The notes below the pieces were generated by a model. It saw nothing but the letters and a program-made list of their open reading frames with translations. It was not told the DNA's origin and ran no database searches. Below, one piece after another: positions 7,083 through 16,369 of a DNA stretch of 18,076 bases. Every line of letters begins with the position of its first letter. Position 1 is the first letter of the stretch. Origin of the DNA: Bacteroidales bacterium (GTDB taxonomy: Bacteria > Bacteroidota > Bacteroidia > Bacteroidales > UBA10428). The position numbers and the translations under genes are program-made. The DNA lies in the NCBI GenBank assembly GCA_003508755.1, contig DNTK01000005.1, forward strand, positions 1-18,076, written 5' to 3'.

Positions 7083-10000
7083 TTGAGAGCATATCAAACA
7101 TATTATTTCCTGCGCTTTACTTTCATTTGTATTCTTTTGTTGCAGTTCAATTACTCGGGGACTTCACAGGTTGTTAAAGATAAGCACATATTAAAAATTA
7201 ACACAACCCAGGGATTATCCCACAACATCATTTATGATATCGTGCAGGATAAAAATGGTTTTATCTGGATTGCAACCCAGGATGGACTTAATAAATTTGA
7301 TGGGTATGAATTCAGAAAATTCAGGTTTAATGCGAATGATTCCAACAGTATATCCGGGAACTATATAAAAAGCCTCTTTGTTGATAAATCTGACAGGTTG
7401 TGGATTTCATCGAGGTATGGACTCAACCTGTTTGATCAGCACACTGAGCAATTTATTCATTTTACATTGCAAGATGATCACGAGCTGGATATTACAAAAG
7501 TAACTTCCTCGTCCGATGGTGGGTTATGGGTATCAAACTATGCCGGTGGATTCCATTATTTCGATATCGAGACACGTCAATATACCTCTTTTAATACCGC
7601 AAATCTCCCGATTGGCAGCAATTTTGTGATGACTATAATTGAAGACAGCTATAATTTTGTCTGGATTGGTACCGAAGATTATGGGGTACAGGTTTTCAAA
7701 AATCATGATGGTGAATTAATCCCTGCTATAAAACTCAATAATCGACTGGACAACCTGAATATTTCCCGAACGGAGGTTTTATTTGAAGATATAAACAGTA
7801 ACATCTGGATTGGCACCCGAATGGGAATTGTATTTTATAACCGCTTATTGGATGAGCTGTTTTTAATTAAAAGCACACAATCTCTATATGGTTTAAGCGG
7901 TAATATTATATTGGATATTTCGCAGGATTATGAGGGAAATATTCTAATTGGTACGCAGGAAGGAGGCCTTGATATACTTTCGCGCGATCAAATTAAGGCC
8001 AATAATCCTGAATCATTTCAATTCAGGAAAATCAGTTTTGGCTCTGAAGATTATCAGCTATCCTATCGGTCAGTTCAGAGCATTTTTGAGGATCGGGATA
8101 AAAACCTATGGCTGGGAACCTTTGGGAATGGAATCAATTTAATACCACATGAGCAGCCAAGATTCCGCAGGATAAAGCATAATCCTCAAAATCCCTCGTC
8201 CATAAATTTTAACAAAGTCTGGGGTATTTGTGAAGACCAAAAGGGAAATCTATGGATTGGTACCGACGGACAGGGATTGAATAAATATGATTTTTCTACC
8301 GGAGTTGCAAAACACTACAAATGTGGAAATGAGTTAGGTAGTTTAAGTGATGATGCTGTTTTGAGTGCCCTCTGCGACTCGAAGGGAAGACTATGGTTCG
8401 GGACTTATGCCGGCGGTTTAAACCTTTATGTGGCAGCTACCGATAATTTTCAGGTATTTGATTTGGCTTCAATAGATGCAGTGGGGACAAATGATATTCG
8501 GTGTATTTATGAATCGAAAAGCGGATTGATCTGGCTGGGCACGAATGGTGGTGGTCTCATTAAACTAAATCCGGATAATCTTACCTTCGAATCCATACTT
8601 CCAGAAGCTGATGGAATCGGAGCCTTTGACATAAGGTCCATAGCTGAGGACAAGGAAGGAGGTCTTTGGCTTGGAACATATGGCGTTGGTTTGTTTTATT
8701 ATCATCCTGAGAGAAAAATTGTTAAACACTTTAAGTACGACAGAATCAATGGTGGCAGGTTAAAATGTAATATCATCTATTCGCTCCTTTACGATCAGGA
8801 CTCTGAAAAGCTATGGATTGGTGGCAGTCAGAGTGGTGGGTTGAACCTTTTAGACCTAAAAAAATATCTCTTCTCTGTTTATGATGAAAAATATGGACTA
8901 ACAAATCTTAACATTCATGGCATTGAAAAAGATGGCCAGGGCAGAATTTGGGTATCCACCAATGGGGGAATTTCGGTGTTTGACCCCGAAACTGAGAAAT
9001 TCTCTAATTACGACAAGCTGGATGGTGTTCAAAGCAAAGAATTTGCTGATGGTTCAGTATTAAAAAGCAAAATTCACAACATCATTTGTTTTGGAGGCAG
9101 CGATGGATTAAATTATTTCTGGCCAGAGCAAATCATCGATTCAAATGAAGATATACCTCTGCTGATTACTGGTTTCAATATTCACAATAAATCTACTACA
9201 ATTAATAACCAGGAAAAAGGAAAGACGGAATTAGCTGCCATGGATTGGAAAGATGACCAGGTTATTCTGCATCATAAAGAAAACAATTTTACTATTGAAT
9301 TTGCCGGGTTGTACTATTCGAATCCGCAAAAAATAAAATACCAATACATGCTTGAAGGCACCGATGCCGACTGGAATAACCTTGGAACACAGCGTTCTGT
9401 AACTTTCAGGGATCTCAGGGCAGGCGATTATTCCTTTAAGGTGAGGGCTTCGAACGGAGATGGCATTTGGCCCCAATCCTCCAAATCATTAGATATTGTG
9501 GTTTATCCTCCCCCCTGGAAAAGCTGGTGGGCAATAACCCTCTATTCAATATTGGCTTTAGGTCTTGTGACCTGGATTTATTTTTACAACCTGAAAGAAG
9601 CAAAAATCAGGCATAACCTGGTACTTGAGAAAAAGCTAAGGGCGCAGGAGCATGATTTGCATGAAGAACGCATCCGCTTTTTTACCAACATCTCCCATGA
9701 GCTAAGGACTCCATTAATGCTGTTATTGAATCCGCTTGAAGATCTGGTTTTAAAGGAAAGTCCGCATACCTCGCGAGGAAAGATTTTTAATACCATGTAT
9801 CGAAGTGCCAATAAGCTGCTGAATCTCATTAATACTTTATTAGAGTTTAGAAAAACTGAGACAGGGAAACTTAAACTAAGCATAAGTAAGGGTAACATGG
9901 CTTCCTTTGTCGAAGAAATCTGCATTGCATTCCAGGAACTGGCATCCAAAAAGAATATAACTCTTGATTTTAGGAGCGAAATAAATGATACGGAATACTG

Positions 10001-11243
10001 GTTTGATTCTGAGAAGCTGGAAATGATATTGAACAACCTGCTTACCAATGCCATAAAGAATACACCTGCAGGAGGAAGTGTTAAGGTTTCCCTTTTATTA
10101 ACAGAAGATACAGACACCCAAAAAAGTGTCATGGAAATTAGCATTAAAGATACGGGTGTAGGGATTCCCGCTGAGCACATTGAGAAAATATTTGATCGCT
10201 TCTACCAGGTTAAAGGGGCAAGCGTGGATACTGGAACAGGTATAGGACTGGCACTTACAAAAAGACTTATTGCCTTGCACAAAGGAAAAATTACAGTTAA
10301 AAGTAAGGTCCAGGAAGGTACAGAGTTTATTATTGAACTACCACAGGGAAAAGAAAATTATACAGATGAGGAAATAACCAGTAAAACAACTAAAAACAAT
10401 ATTAGCAGTACCATTCAGGAATTAGAAGATTCTGACACCAATTACAGTGATGCCTTATCAAAAGTGGTTTCCCTTTCCGAAGAAAAACAGAAGATTCTTG
10501 TTGTTGAAGATAATGCCGAGATACGTAACTATTTAACCGATTTGCTTCATAAACATTTCATCGTAACCGAAGCTCAGGATGGAGAACAGGGCTTGAAAAT
10601 AGCGCGCAAGGAACATCCTGACTTGATTCTAAGTGATATTATGATGCCCAATATGAATGGTGTTGATTTTTGTAAAACAGTGAAGGGAGAATTTCAGACG
10701 AGTCATATTCCGGTAATCCTTATCACAGCTAACCAAACACATAAAATACATATTGACAGTCTTGAAGTGGGAGCAGATGCTTATCTGACAAAACCCTTTA
10801 AGCCGGATGTGTTAATTACCCGTATTTACAACCTATTAAAATCAAGAAAGAAACTAAAAGAGTATTATCTGAATAAGTTTAATGGTAAAACTAATGGACA
10901 GGAAACATCGCTTACCAAAGATGAGGAATTTCTTTTGGCCGTGAAGCGGATACTCAATGAAAATATGGTAAACACCGATTTTTCTATTACTACCCTTCAC
11001 GAAGAGCTTGGGATGAGTCGAACAGTCTTTTACAATAAAATTAAATCACTGACAAGTCTCACACCCATTGACCTTGTCCGCCAAATCCGTTTAAAAAGGG
11101 CAGCTGAATTATTGGTAACCGGAAAATATAAAGTGTATGAGGTGATGTTCCAGGTTGGTTTTAGCGATGAAAAACATTTTCGCCACTTATTTAAAAAGCA
11201 GTTTAACATGACTCCGACTCAATACATTAGCTATGAGTCTTAG
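7083..11243 (+). CDS. Hybrid two-component system regulator (HTCS) for glycan utilisation
   Basis: 1386 residues, the usual HTCS size, combining sensor kinase and response regulator. Order: signal/anchor (about 1-29); two beta-propellers of Reg_prop repeats (about 35-710; e.g. GFIWIATQDGLNKFDG, NLWIGTDGQGLNKYD); Y_Y_Y domain (about 745-808); transmembrane helix (about 817-839); HisKA with phospho-acceptor His872 in ISHELRTP; HATPase with Asn989 and DTGVGIP at 1023; receiver with phospho-acceptor Asp1185 (LSDIMMPNMNG); AraC-type helix-turn-helix (about 1295-1383, ending FRHLFKKQFNMTPTQYI). The periplasmic propellers bind a released oligosaccharide, and the cytoplasmic half activates the target genes. 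The start is TTG: the frame is stopped at 7023-7025 with no ATG or GTG between, and only this start keeps the signal sequence. It is convergent with the GH30 gene, 33 bp apart, without an obvious terminator between. Confidence 0.95.
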   Translation: MRAYQTYYFLRFTFICILLLQFNYSGTSQVVKDKHILKINTTQGLSHNIIYDIVQDKNGFIWIATQDGLNKFDGYEFRKFRFNANDSNSISGNYIKSLFVDKSDRLWISSRYGLNLFDQHTEQFIHFTLQDDHELDITKVTSSSDGGLWVSNYAGGFHYFDIETRQYTSFNTANLPIGSNFVMTIIEDSYNFVWIGTEDYGVQVFKNHDGELIPAIKLNNRLDNLNISRTEVLFEDINSNIWIGTRMGIVFYNRLLDELFLIKSTQSLYGLSGNIILDISQDYEGNILIGTQEGGLDILSRDQIKANNPESFQFRKISFGSEDYQLSYRSVQSIFEDRDKNLWLGTFGNGINLIPHEQPRFRRIKHNPQNPSSINFNKVWGICEDQKGNLWIGTDGQGLNKYDFSTGVAKHYKCGNELGSLSDDAVLSALCDSKGRLWFGTYAGGLNLYVAATDNFQVFDLASIDAVGTNDIRCIYESKSGLIWLGTNGGGLIKLNPDNLTFESILPEADGIGAFDIRSIAEDKEGGLWLGTYGVGLFYYHPERKIVKHFKYDRINGGRLKCNIIYSLLYDQDSEKLWIGGSQSGGLNLLDLKKYLFSVYDEKYGLTNLNIHGIEKDGQGRIWVSTNGGISVFDPETEKFSNYDKLDGVQSKEFADGSVLKSKIHNIICFGGSDGLNYFWPEQIIDSNEDIPLLITGFNIHNKSTTINNQEKGKTELAAMDWKDDQVILHHKENNFTIEFAGLYYSNPQKIKYQYMLEGTDADWNNLGTQRSVTFRDLRAGDYSFKVRASNGDGIWPQSSKSLDIVVYPPPWKSWWAITLYSILALGLVTWIYFYNLKEAKIRHNLVLEKKLRAQEHDLHEERIRFFTNISHELRTPLMLLLNPLEDLVLKESPHTSRGKIFNTMYRSANKLLNLINTLLEFRKTETGKLKLSISKGNMASFVEEICIAFQELASKKNITLDFRSEINDTEYWFDSEKLEMILNNLLTNAIKNTPAGGSVKVSLLLTEDTDTQKSVMEISIKDTGVGIPAEHIEKIFDRFYQVKGASVDTGTGIGLALTKRLIALHKGKITVKSKVQEGTEFIIELPQGKENYTDEEITSKTTKNNISSTIQELEDSDTNYSDALSKVVSLSEEKQKILVVEDNAEIRNYLTDLLHKHFIVTEAQDGEQGLKIARKEHPDLILSDIMMPNMNGVDFCKTVKGEFQTSHIPVILITANQTHKIHIDSLEVGADAYLTKPFKPDVLITRIYNLLKSRKKLKEYYLNKFNGKTNGQETSLTKDEEFLLAVKRILNENMVNTDFSITTLHEELGMSRTVFYNKIKSLTSLTPIDLVRQIRLKRAAELLVTGKYKVYEVMFQVGFSDEKHFRHLFKKQFNMTPTQYISYES

Positions 11244-11276
11244 ACATACTCCCTTTAAAACAGGTACATGATCGGC

Positions 11277-12875
11277 CTAAAAATCCAGTATGATGGTTAC
11301 AACCGATCGGGCAGGAATAGTGATAACTTCATCTGCATTTGATATATCAGCAAACCGGAGGTTATCTGCCGATTTTGCGCTTGTGATGTAGCTTTTAACT
11401 GACTTTGGTATTCGGTTGTCAATGGTTTTTACCTTTACAGGGTAATTTACCGTTTCGGAATAATTAACCAGTACAAAAATACCTTGCGACTGGTCCTCCG
11501 GGGCATATCCAGATACCATTAATCCGCTATACACCGATTCATTTAGATTGTTATCGGAACGTATTACGTTATACCGGCCCATGCCTGGTCGGATAAAACG
11601 GCTGAAATTGCCCATGGCCCAGAGCAATTTTGAATCTGTAAGGTTACCATTTGTTTTATTCTTATCAATGTATACCAGCCCGTCTTTGTAATCATATGGA
11701 CTTACAGCCAGCCACCAGTACCAAGTTGAAGAATTTGCAACGGTGAGGTCATAATGCATCAACCGGGCAAGGTACAAGGCAGAATTGATTCCAAGATCGC
11801 GCCCATTTCCATTTATCTCATCATTTCCCTCTAATATGCAATATTCCGATTGCCAGAATTCAAGGTTAGGATCAACGGCAAGTATACCATTGGCAAGCTG
11901 TTGCCTTTGGTCAATCATGTTGTCGGGAGGGTATGTGGAATAGTAACTGTGACCGCTAATTTTATGTGCTACATTAGGTAGATCGCCTATATAGTTATCT
12001 GAATCGGTTGAGAAAAACTCAAAAGCCTGATTGCCTCGTTCCGGCTTATCGCCATATTGATAGATATAACTAATGTGGGCCGCATCGGCCAATTCAATTT
12101 TAGTATCCAACCCCTTATTTATCAATTGCGATGACAACCTCTTGGTAACATCAGCAATTTCAGAATTCGTATACGGGCTACCCTCCTGTCCTTTATTATC
12201 CCAATCCCATTGAGGCTCATTAACAGGGCTTACATAATCAATTCCAACCTGTTCCCTTGTTTCCACTTCATCAATAACGGTTGCAAGGAATTGAGCAAAG
12301 GCGCTATAATTTTCACCTGATAGGTTGGTTGAATTACCTCCACCGGACCAGGCCTTGCCATTTTTTGTATAATGTACCGGCGGACTGTTCACAAAAGCAG
12401 TAATATGATTTACACCATAAGCAGTTGCACTTTTCAGGAACCATCGCTGCCCCGCCTGCTTCGACCAGTTATAAGTACCATCAGGGTTAAGGAAACATTC
12501 TGCCCTTCTCCATTCATCACCAATTTCACTGGCGACGCCCTGTTCTGCACTGCCGCCGCCTATGTTAAACCTCCAGCCTGATAAGCCGATCCCTTTTGGA
12601 TTTTGGTTTTCGTCTGTATCTGTGCTAAAAAGTAATTCAGCAATCTGCTCCCGCTTCTCCAGTGGCCAGTTTTTACCCACAAACTGAATACTCCACGCAT
12701 CGGAAGCACCAAATGATTGTATCTGCTGTTTTTTATCGTTCAGGTTTAAAGACAAGCTGATATAATTATCGGAAGTATTATTGTTGCCCCCATTTTCTTT
12801 CTCACAAGCATGTGCCAGTAACAAAAAACTGATTATTAGCCCTAAAATTTTCATTCTCTGTAGTAAATAATTCAT
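11277..12875 (-). CDS. GH30 glycoside hydrolase lipoprotein, endo-beta-1,6-galactanase-like
   Basis: 532 residues from ATG 12875. That start is chosen because GGGGAGGA sits 8-15 bases upstream; a TTG at 12893 and an ATG at 12854 are also in frame. The signal (MKILGLIISFLLLAHAC) ends at Cys24, so a lipoprotein is likely, possibly surface-exposed. The body reads as the Glyco_hydr_30_2 type of GH30: an early QSFGASDAWSIQFVG strand, acid/base Glu220 in PVNEPQWDW, nucleophile Glu344 in FWQSEYCIL, and a C-terminal beta domain that ends in ARSVVTIILDF. Characterised relatives of this sub-type (GH30_5) cut beta-1,6-galactan internally; applying that here is inference. The gene lies 32 bp after the GH2 gene on the same strand and is probably cotranscribed with it. 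The pair would give endo-cleavage of a galactan followed by release of galactose. Confidence 0.85.
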   Translation of the reverse strand: MNYLLQRMKILGLIISFLLLAHACEKENGGNNNTSDNYISLSLNLNDKKQQIQSFGASDAWSIQFVGKNWPLEKREQIAELLFSTDTDENQNPKGIGLSGWRFNIGGGSAEQGVASEIGDEWRRAECFLNPDGTYNWSKQAGQRWFLKSATAYGVNHITAFVNSPPVHYTKNGKAWSGGGNSTNLSGENYSAFAQFLATVIDEVETREQVGIDYVSPVNEPQWDWDNKGQEGSPYTNSEIADVTKRLSSQLINKGLDTKIELADAAHISYIYQYGDKPERGNQAFEFFSTDSDNYIGDLPNVAHKISGHSYYSTYPPDNMIDQRQQLANGILAVDPNLEFWQSEYCILEGNDEINGNGRDLGINSALYLARLMHYDLTVANSSTWYWWLAVSPYDYKDGLVYIDKNKTNGNLTDSKLLWAMGNFSRFIRPGMGRYNVIRSDNNLNESVYSGLMVSGYAPEDQSQGIFVLVNYSETVNYPVKVKTIDNRIPKSVKSYITSAKSADNLRFADISNADEVITIPARSVVTIILDF

Positions 12876-12882
12876 TCTGAAA

Positions 12883-12890
12883 GTCCTCCC
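12883..12890 (-). promoter_or_regulatory. Strong Shine-Dalgarno deciding the GH30 start
   Basis: The minus strand reads GGGAGGAC here, followed by TTTCAGA and ATG at 12875. A good Shine-Dalgarno is uncommon in this AT-rich, Bacteroidota-like window. It favours the ATG at 12875 over the upstream TTG at 12893, which overlaps the site. Confidence 0.55.
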
Positions 12891-12907
12891 CAATGATCAG
12901 TAATTTG

Positions 12908-15900
12908 TTACTTCCTGTAGTTGTATTTCTCAATCAGTGAATTCATAGCTCCACTGCTCACCGGGTAAATTATAAAAGAATATTGATATTTCGTATCTAA
13001 AAGTTTGTATTTATCATGGGTATGATACCCCCAGGTGTTATCACCACCAACCCCCATTTGCAGGTAATCGATGTGCCATTCCGTGTAATCTTTAGTCGGA
13101 ACATCTTTCGAATGACGCAGGTTATTTCCCAGGTCTTCAAGTTTATAATGATAGGCTCCTCCACTCAACAGTTGCGAGCCGGTTACGGCGAGACCCACAC
13201 CGGAATCATTGTATAAGGCCATAAACCTGATATCTGTTTTGTTTCCATTTTCCTGCGGAAATATGTATGGCGTGTGCTGTTCAAGAACACTACCTGAATA
13301 CCATCCAACGGATGCACTGGTAAACCGGTCTATGTAGTTTTCATGGGGTCCTCTTCCAAACCAGGAAAATTTATTATAGTTTCCAGGAAGAGAAACACGC
13401 AAACCAAAACGTGGCATCTCAGGCAAACTATCACTTACAGTGTTAAATGATGCTTCTACCCTAACTGAACCATCCGTATGCACTGTATAGTGTAAAGTAT
13501 AGTCTGCATTTAATTCGGGGTATTTAAATTGGGTCTTTACCGATATAGAACCATTTTTTTGGTTCTGAACCTCGACAACCGTGTTTTCCTGTCTCGGTTG
13601 TTGCCAAACTTTACAGCGCTCATGATGGCCATTTCCCCTGTCGTTGTTGGTGGGAACACGCCAGAAATTGGGTCTAAGAGGCTCTTTAAACAGTTCATTA
13701 CTTCGGTAGTTGTACTCCGAGAGAAGCCCGGTTTCCTTGCTGATAGCTATCCTGAATTCAAGACCTGTAACGAAATAGAAATCCTCGTTTTCCTGCAAAT
13801 CAAGAGGCCCGGAAGCTTCGGGAGTTTGTTTTCTTTTATCCTCCTCCTTCAGAAAAATAAATTGCTCTTTAGCTACTTCATAATTTGCACTAATAGCGTG
13901 TGATGCTTTTCGGGTAGTAGCAGAAAAATTAATCAAGTACTCCTTCCCCTTTTCAAAATCTATTTCATTAAATGGGATGGAAAAACTTTTTTCCTCTCCT
14001 GCAGCAACCGCTTTCTTGAATTCCACAATTCCTTCCTTCAGAATTACATTATCTGTTACTATTTGATATTGGATATTGAAATCGGAAGAGGAGGTAAAGT
14101 GATATTTGTTCTTCAGTGAATATTTACCAGCCTCGATATCGATGGCCTTAATATCAAAATACTCATACACTTTCTTCACTTCATAAAGTCCGGGCTTGGG
14201 TGATTTATCAGAAAATACCAGGCCGTTGGCACAAAAATCCTCGTCGGAAGGTACATGAGCAGGGCCAAAATCACCTCCATACGCCCAATAGGTTTTTCCA
14301 TCAGGTGTAGTCTGTTTTAAACCCTGGTCAACCCAGTCCCAGATAAAACCACCCTGCAGTGGCCGTTCAGATTCGATTACATCCCAATAGTCCTGCAGGT
14401 TGCCGGTACTGTTGCCCATGGCATGCGCATATTCGCACATAATATAAGGTCTGCCATCGTTCATCTTAACAAATTCAAGCATGGATTCGATTTTGGGGTA
14501 CATGGGACAAACTATATCCGTGTAATCTTCTGTCCATGCCTGCTCATACTGCACAGGTCGGGTATCATCATTTTCTTTTATCCATTTGGCATTTGCTCTG
14601 AAATTCACTCCTGATCCCGCCTCATTTCCCAGCGACCAGATTACGATGGAAGGGTGATTCTTGTCTCTTTCCACCATACGTTGGGTGCGATCCAGGTGAG
14701 CCTTTCCCCACAATGGATTATTGCCCAGTGTTTTATCCAGGCTATATCCATGATTCCAAAGCGAACCCATTTCGTGCGATTCTATATTGGCTTCGTCGAC
14801 AACATAGAGTCCGTATTTATTGCATAGCTGATAAAACCGGGGATCGGTGGGATAATGACTGGTTCGTACTGCATTAATATTGAACTGCTTCATCAGTTTA
14901 ATATCCGTTATCATGTCCTCAACAGAGACCACGTGTCCCTCCACATCATCATGTTCATGACGGTTAACACCTTTTAGGTATACCGGCTTACCGTTGATGC
15001 AGAAAAGTCCGTCTTTTATTTCACTGGTGCGAAAACCGACATCGTGACTAAGAGCCTGTAGTACGTCACCCTTAGGATTTTTTAAGGTGATAAGAAGCTT
15101 GTATAAATTAGGTTTTTCAGCACTCCATTTTCTGGGAGATTTAATTGTTTTTTGAAAGTTTATTGCATTTTCAACCGTCCTTTCTTCTTTTTTATAGATG
15201 GAATTCCCGTTGTCATCAATAAGGTTAATTTCAATGGATAAATTTTTATCAATTTCGTTTTCTCCACCCAGCTTTACCGTCAATTTAAAGTCTCCGTCTT
15301 TATAGTTTTCGGTAAGATTGGATTTGATGCGGTAATCCCAGATATGAACGCTTGGCAGGGCATACAAAAAAACATCGCGTTCAATACCACTGAGCCGCCA
15401 CATATCCTGGTCTTCAAGGTAGCTGCCATCGCACCAGCGATATACCTCTACCGCCAGCTCATTGGAACCTTCCGAGAGGAATTTGTTGATGTGAAATTCA
15501 GCAGGTGTTTTACTTCCCTGGCTGTATCCTACTTTTTCGCCATTAATCCAGAGATACATGGCTGAATTTACTGCCCCAAAATGAAGGATAATGTCTTTTC
15601 CTTTCCATGTATCAGGAATGGTAAATTTGGTTTTATATGAACCCACCGGATTATATTCATCCTGGATAAAGGGCGGATTTTTTCTGAACGGGTACTTTAC
15701 GTTGGTATATATAGGTACACCAATGCCCTGCATCTGCCAGTCTGAAGGGACTTTAATATCATGCCAGTCTGAAATATCATATTCAGTTTGATAGAAATCC
15801 ACGGGTCTGCTGTCGGGATTTGGGGCCCAGTGAAATTTCCACAATCCGTTAAGGCTCCTAAAGAATTCTGATTTTTCCCATACATCGATTAATGCAGCCT

Positions 15901-16042
15901 CTTCGGAATGATAGGGTATGGAGAATGTGTGGGGAGGCAGTTTGTTTATTCCTGTAATTTCAGGGTTTTCCCAATCTTTCACCTGGCTTAGTATTGTAGT
16001 TCCGATTAAAATAAATACGAATAAACTAATGTTCCTGATCAT
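12908..16042 (-). CDS. GH2 beta-galactosidase, LacZ type, exported
   Basis: 1044 residues from ATG 16042, close to the length of E. coli LacZ. A TTG two codons upstream is in frame but less likely. The signal peptide is about 1-19 (NISLFVFILIGTTILSQ), so unlike LacZ it is exported, presumably to the periplasm. Domains: sugar-binding jelly roll (about 45-225, with DWQMQGIGVPIYTN), Ig-like GH2 domain (about 228-335), TIM barrel (about 340-630), a beta-sandwich linker, and the Bgal_small_N domain (about 765-1040, with FGLRVSLP and WFGRGPHENYIDR). The acid/base is Glu474 in WSLGNEAGSG and the nucleophile Glu537 in MCEYAHAMGNSTG. It should hydrolyse terminal beta-galactosides. It is transcribed after the T9SS modular protein gene and just before GH30. 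Exact linkage preference cannot be read from sequence. Confidence 0.93.
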   Translation of the reverse strand: MIRNISLFVFILIGTTILSQVKDWENPEITGINKLPPHTFSIPYHSEEAALIDVWEKSEFFRSLNGLWKFHWAPNPDSRPVDFYQTEYDISDWHDIKVPSDWQMQGIGVPIYTNVKYPFRKNPPFIQDEYNPVGSYKTKFTIPDTWKGKDIILHFGAVNSAMYLWINGEKVGYSQGSKTPAEFHINKFLSEGSNELAVEVYRWCDGSYLEDQDMWRLSGIERDVFLYALPSVHIWDYRIKSNLTENYKDGDFKLTVKLGGENEIDKNLSIEINLIDDNGNSIYKKEERTVENAINFQKTIKSPRKWSAEKPNLYKLLITLKNPKGDVLQALSHDVGFRTSEIKDGLFCINGKPVYLKGVNRHEHDDVEGHVVSVEDMITDIKLMKQFNINAVRTSHYPTDPRFYQLCNKYGLYVVDEANIESHEMGSLWNHGYSLDKTLGNNPLWGKAHLDRTQRMVERDKNHPSIVIWSLGNEAGSGVNFRANAKWIKENDDTRPVQYEQAWTEDYTDIVCPMYPKIESMLEFVKMNDGRPYIMCEYAHAMGNSTGNLQDYWDVIESERPLQGGFIWDWVDQGLKQTTPDGKTYWAYGGDFGPAHVPSDEDFCANGLVFSDKSPKPGLYEVKKVYEYFDIKAIDIEAGKYSLKNKYHFTSSSDFNIQYQIVTDNVILKEGIVEFKKAVAAGEEKSFSIPFNEIDFEKGKEYLINFSATTRKASHAISANYEVAKEQFIFLKEEDKRKQTPEASGPLDLQENEDFYFVTGLEFRIAISKETGLLSEYNYRSNELFKEPLRPNFWRVPTNNDRGNGHHERCKVWQQPRQENTVVEVQNQKNGSISVKTQFKYPELNADYTLHYTVHTDGSVRVEASFNTVSDSLPEMPRFGLRVSLPGNYNKFSWFGRGPHENYIDRFTSASVGWYSGSVLEQHTPYIFPQENGNKTDIRFMALYNDSGVGLAVTGSQLLSGGAYHYKLEDLGNNLRHSKDVPTKDYTEWHIDYLQMGVGGDNTWGYHTHDKYKLLDTKYQYSFIIYPVSSGAMNSLIEKYNYRK

Positions 16043-16065
16043 GCGCAAAAATTAAATAAAACAGA

Positions 16066-16093
16066 GTATGTGCCGGTAAAAACCGACACATAC
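16066..16093 (-). terminator. Intercistronic hairpin before the GH2 gene
   Basis: GTATGTG-C-CGGT / ACCG-A-CACATAC forms an 11-bp stem with one mismatch and an AAAA (plus strand) loop. On the minus-strand transcript it follows the T9SS gene stop by about 20 nt and is followed by the T-rich TCTGTTTTATTTAATTTTT, then the GH2 ATG at 16042. It could be a partial terminator, a processing site or a stabilising hairpin; the T tract is interrupted, so readthrough is likely. Confidence 0.55.
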
Positions 16094-16114
16094 CTTCACA
16101 CCTTTAACTTTGAA

Positions 16115-16369
16115 TTAATGACTAACTAACAGTTTAGCAGCGAATTTGCCATTATCACCCTGGATGATGACATTATATAGTCCCGCATTTAAATTGTGAG
16201 TTTCAATACTTACAGAGTTTTCGTAAACATTGCTTCGTTCTAAAACAACTCTTCCAGAGATATCATAGAGCTTCACGGAATGGATTGTAAATTCTTCAGA
16301 TTCAACTGTCAGCAATGTGTTTACCGGATTCGGAAAGATAGTAAACATCGATTGTTCGGTTTGATTGAT
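16115..16369 (-). other. Type IX secretion C-terminal sorting domain
   Basis: The last 84 residues match the type A sorting signal: FTIFPNPVNTLLTV, then VKLYDISGRVV, LNAGLYNVII and a closing basic KFAAKLLVSH. This domain targets the protein to the T9SS translocon, where it is normally cut off. It is intact although the frame upstream contains a stop. Confidence 0.92.

Noticed and set aside
9584..10180. 198-codon minus-strand open frame
   Set aside because: It lies opposite the kinase domain of the HTCS gene, is rich in Ser and Leu from reversed codons, and has no recognisable domain.
12876..12893. TTG 12893 as the start of GH30
   Set aside because: It overlaps the Shine-Dalgarno of the ATG at 12875 and would add residues ahead of the signal peptide.
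13529..13903. 124-codon plus-strand open frame
   Set aside because: It lies opposite the well-supported GH2 gene and shows no domain or promoter.
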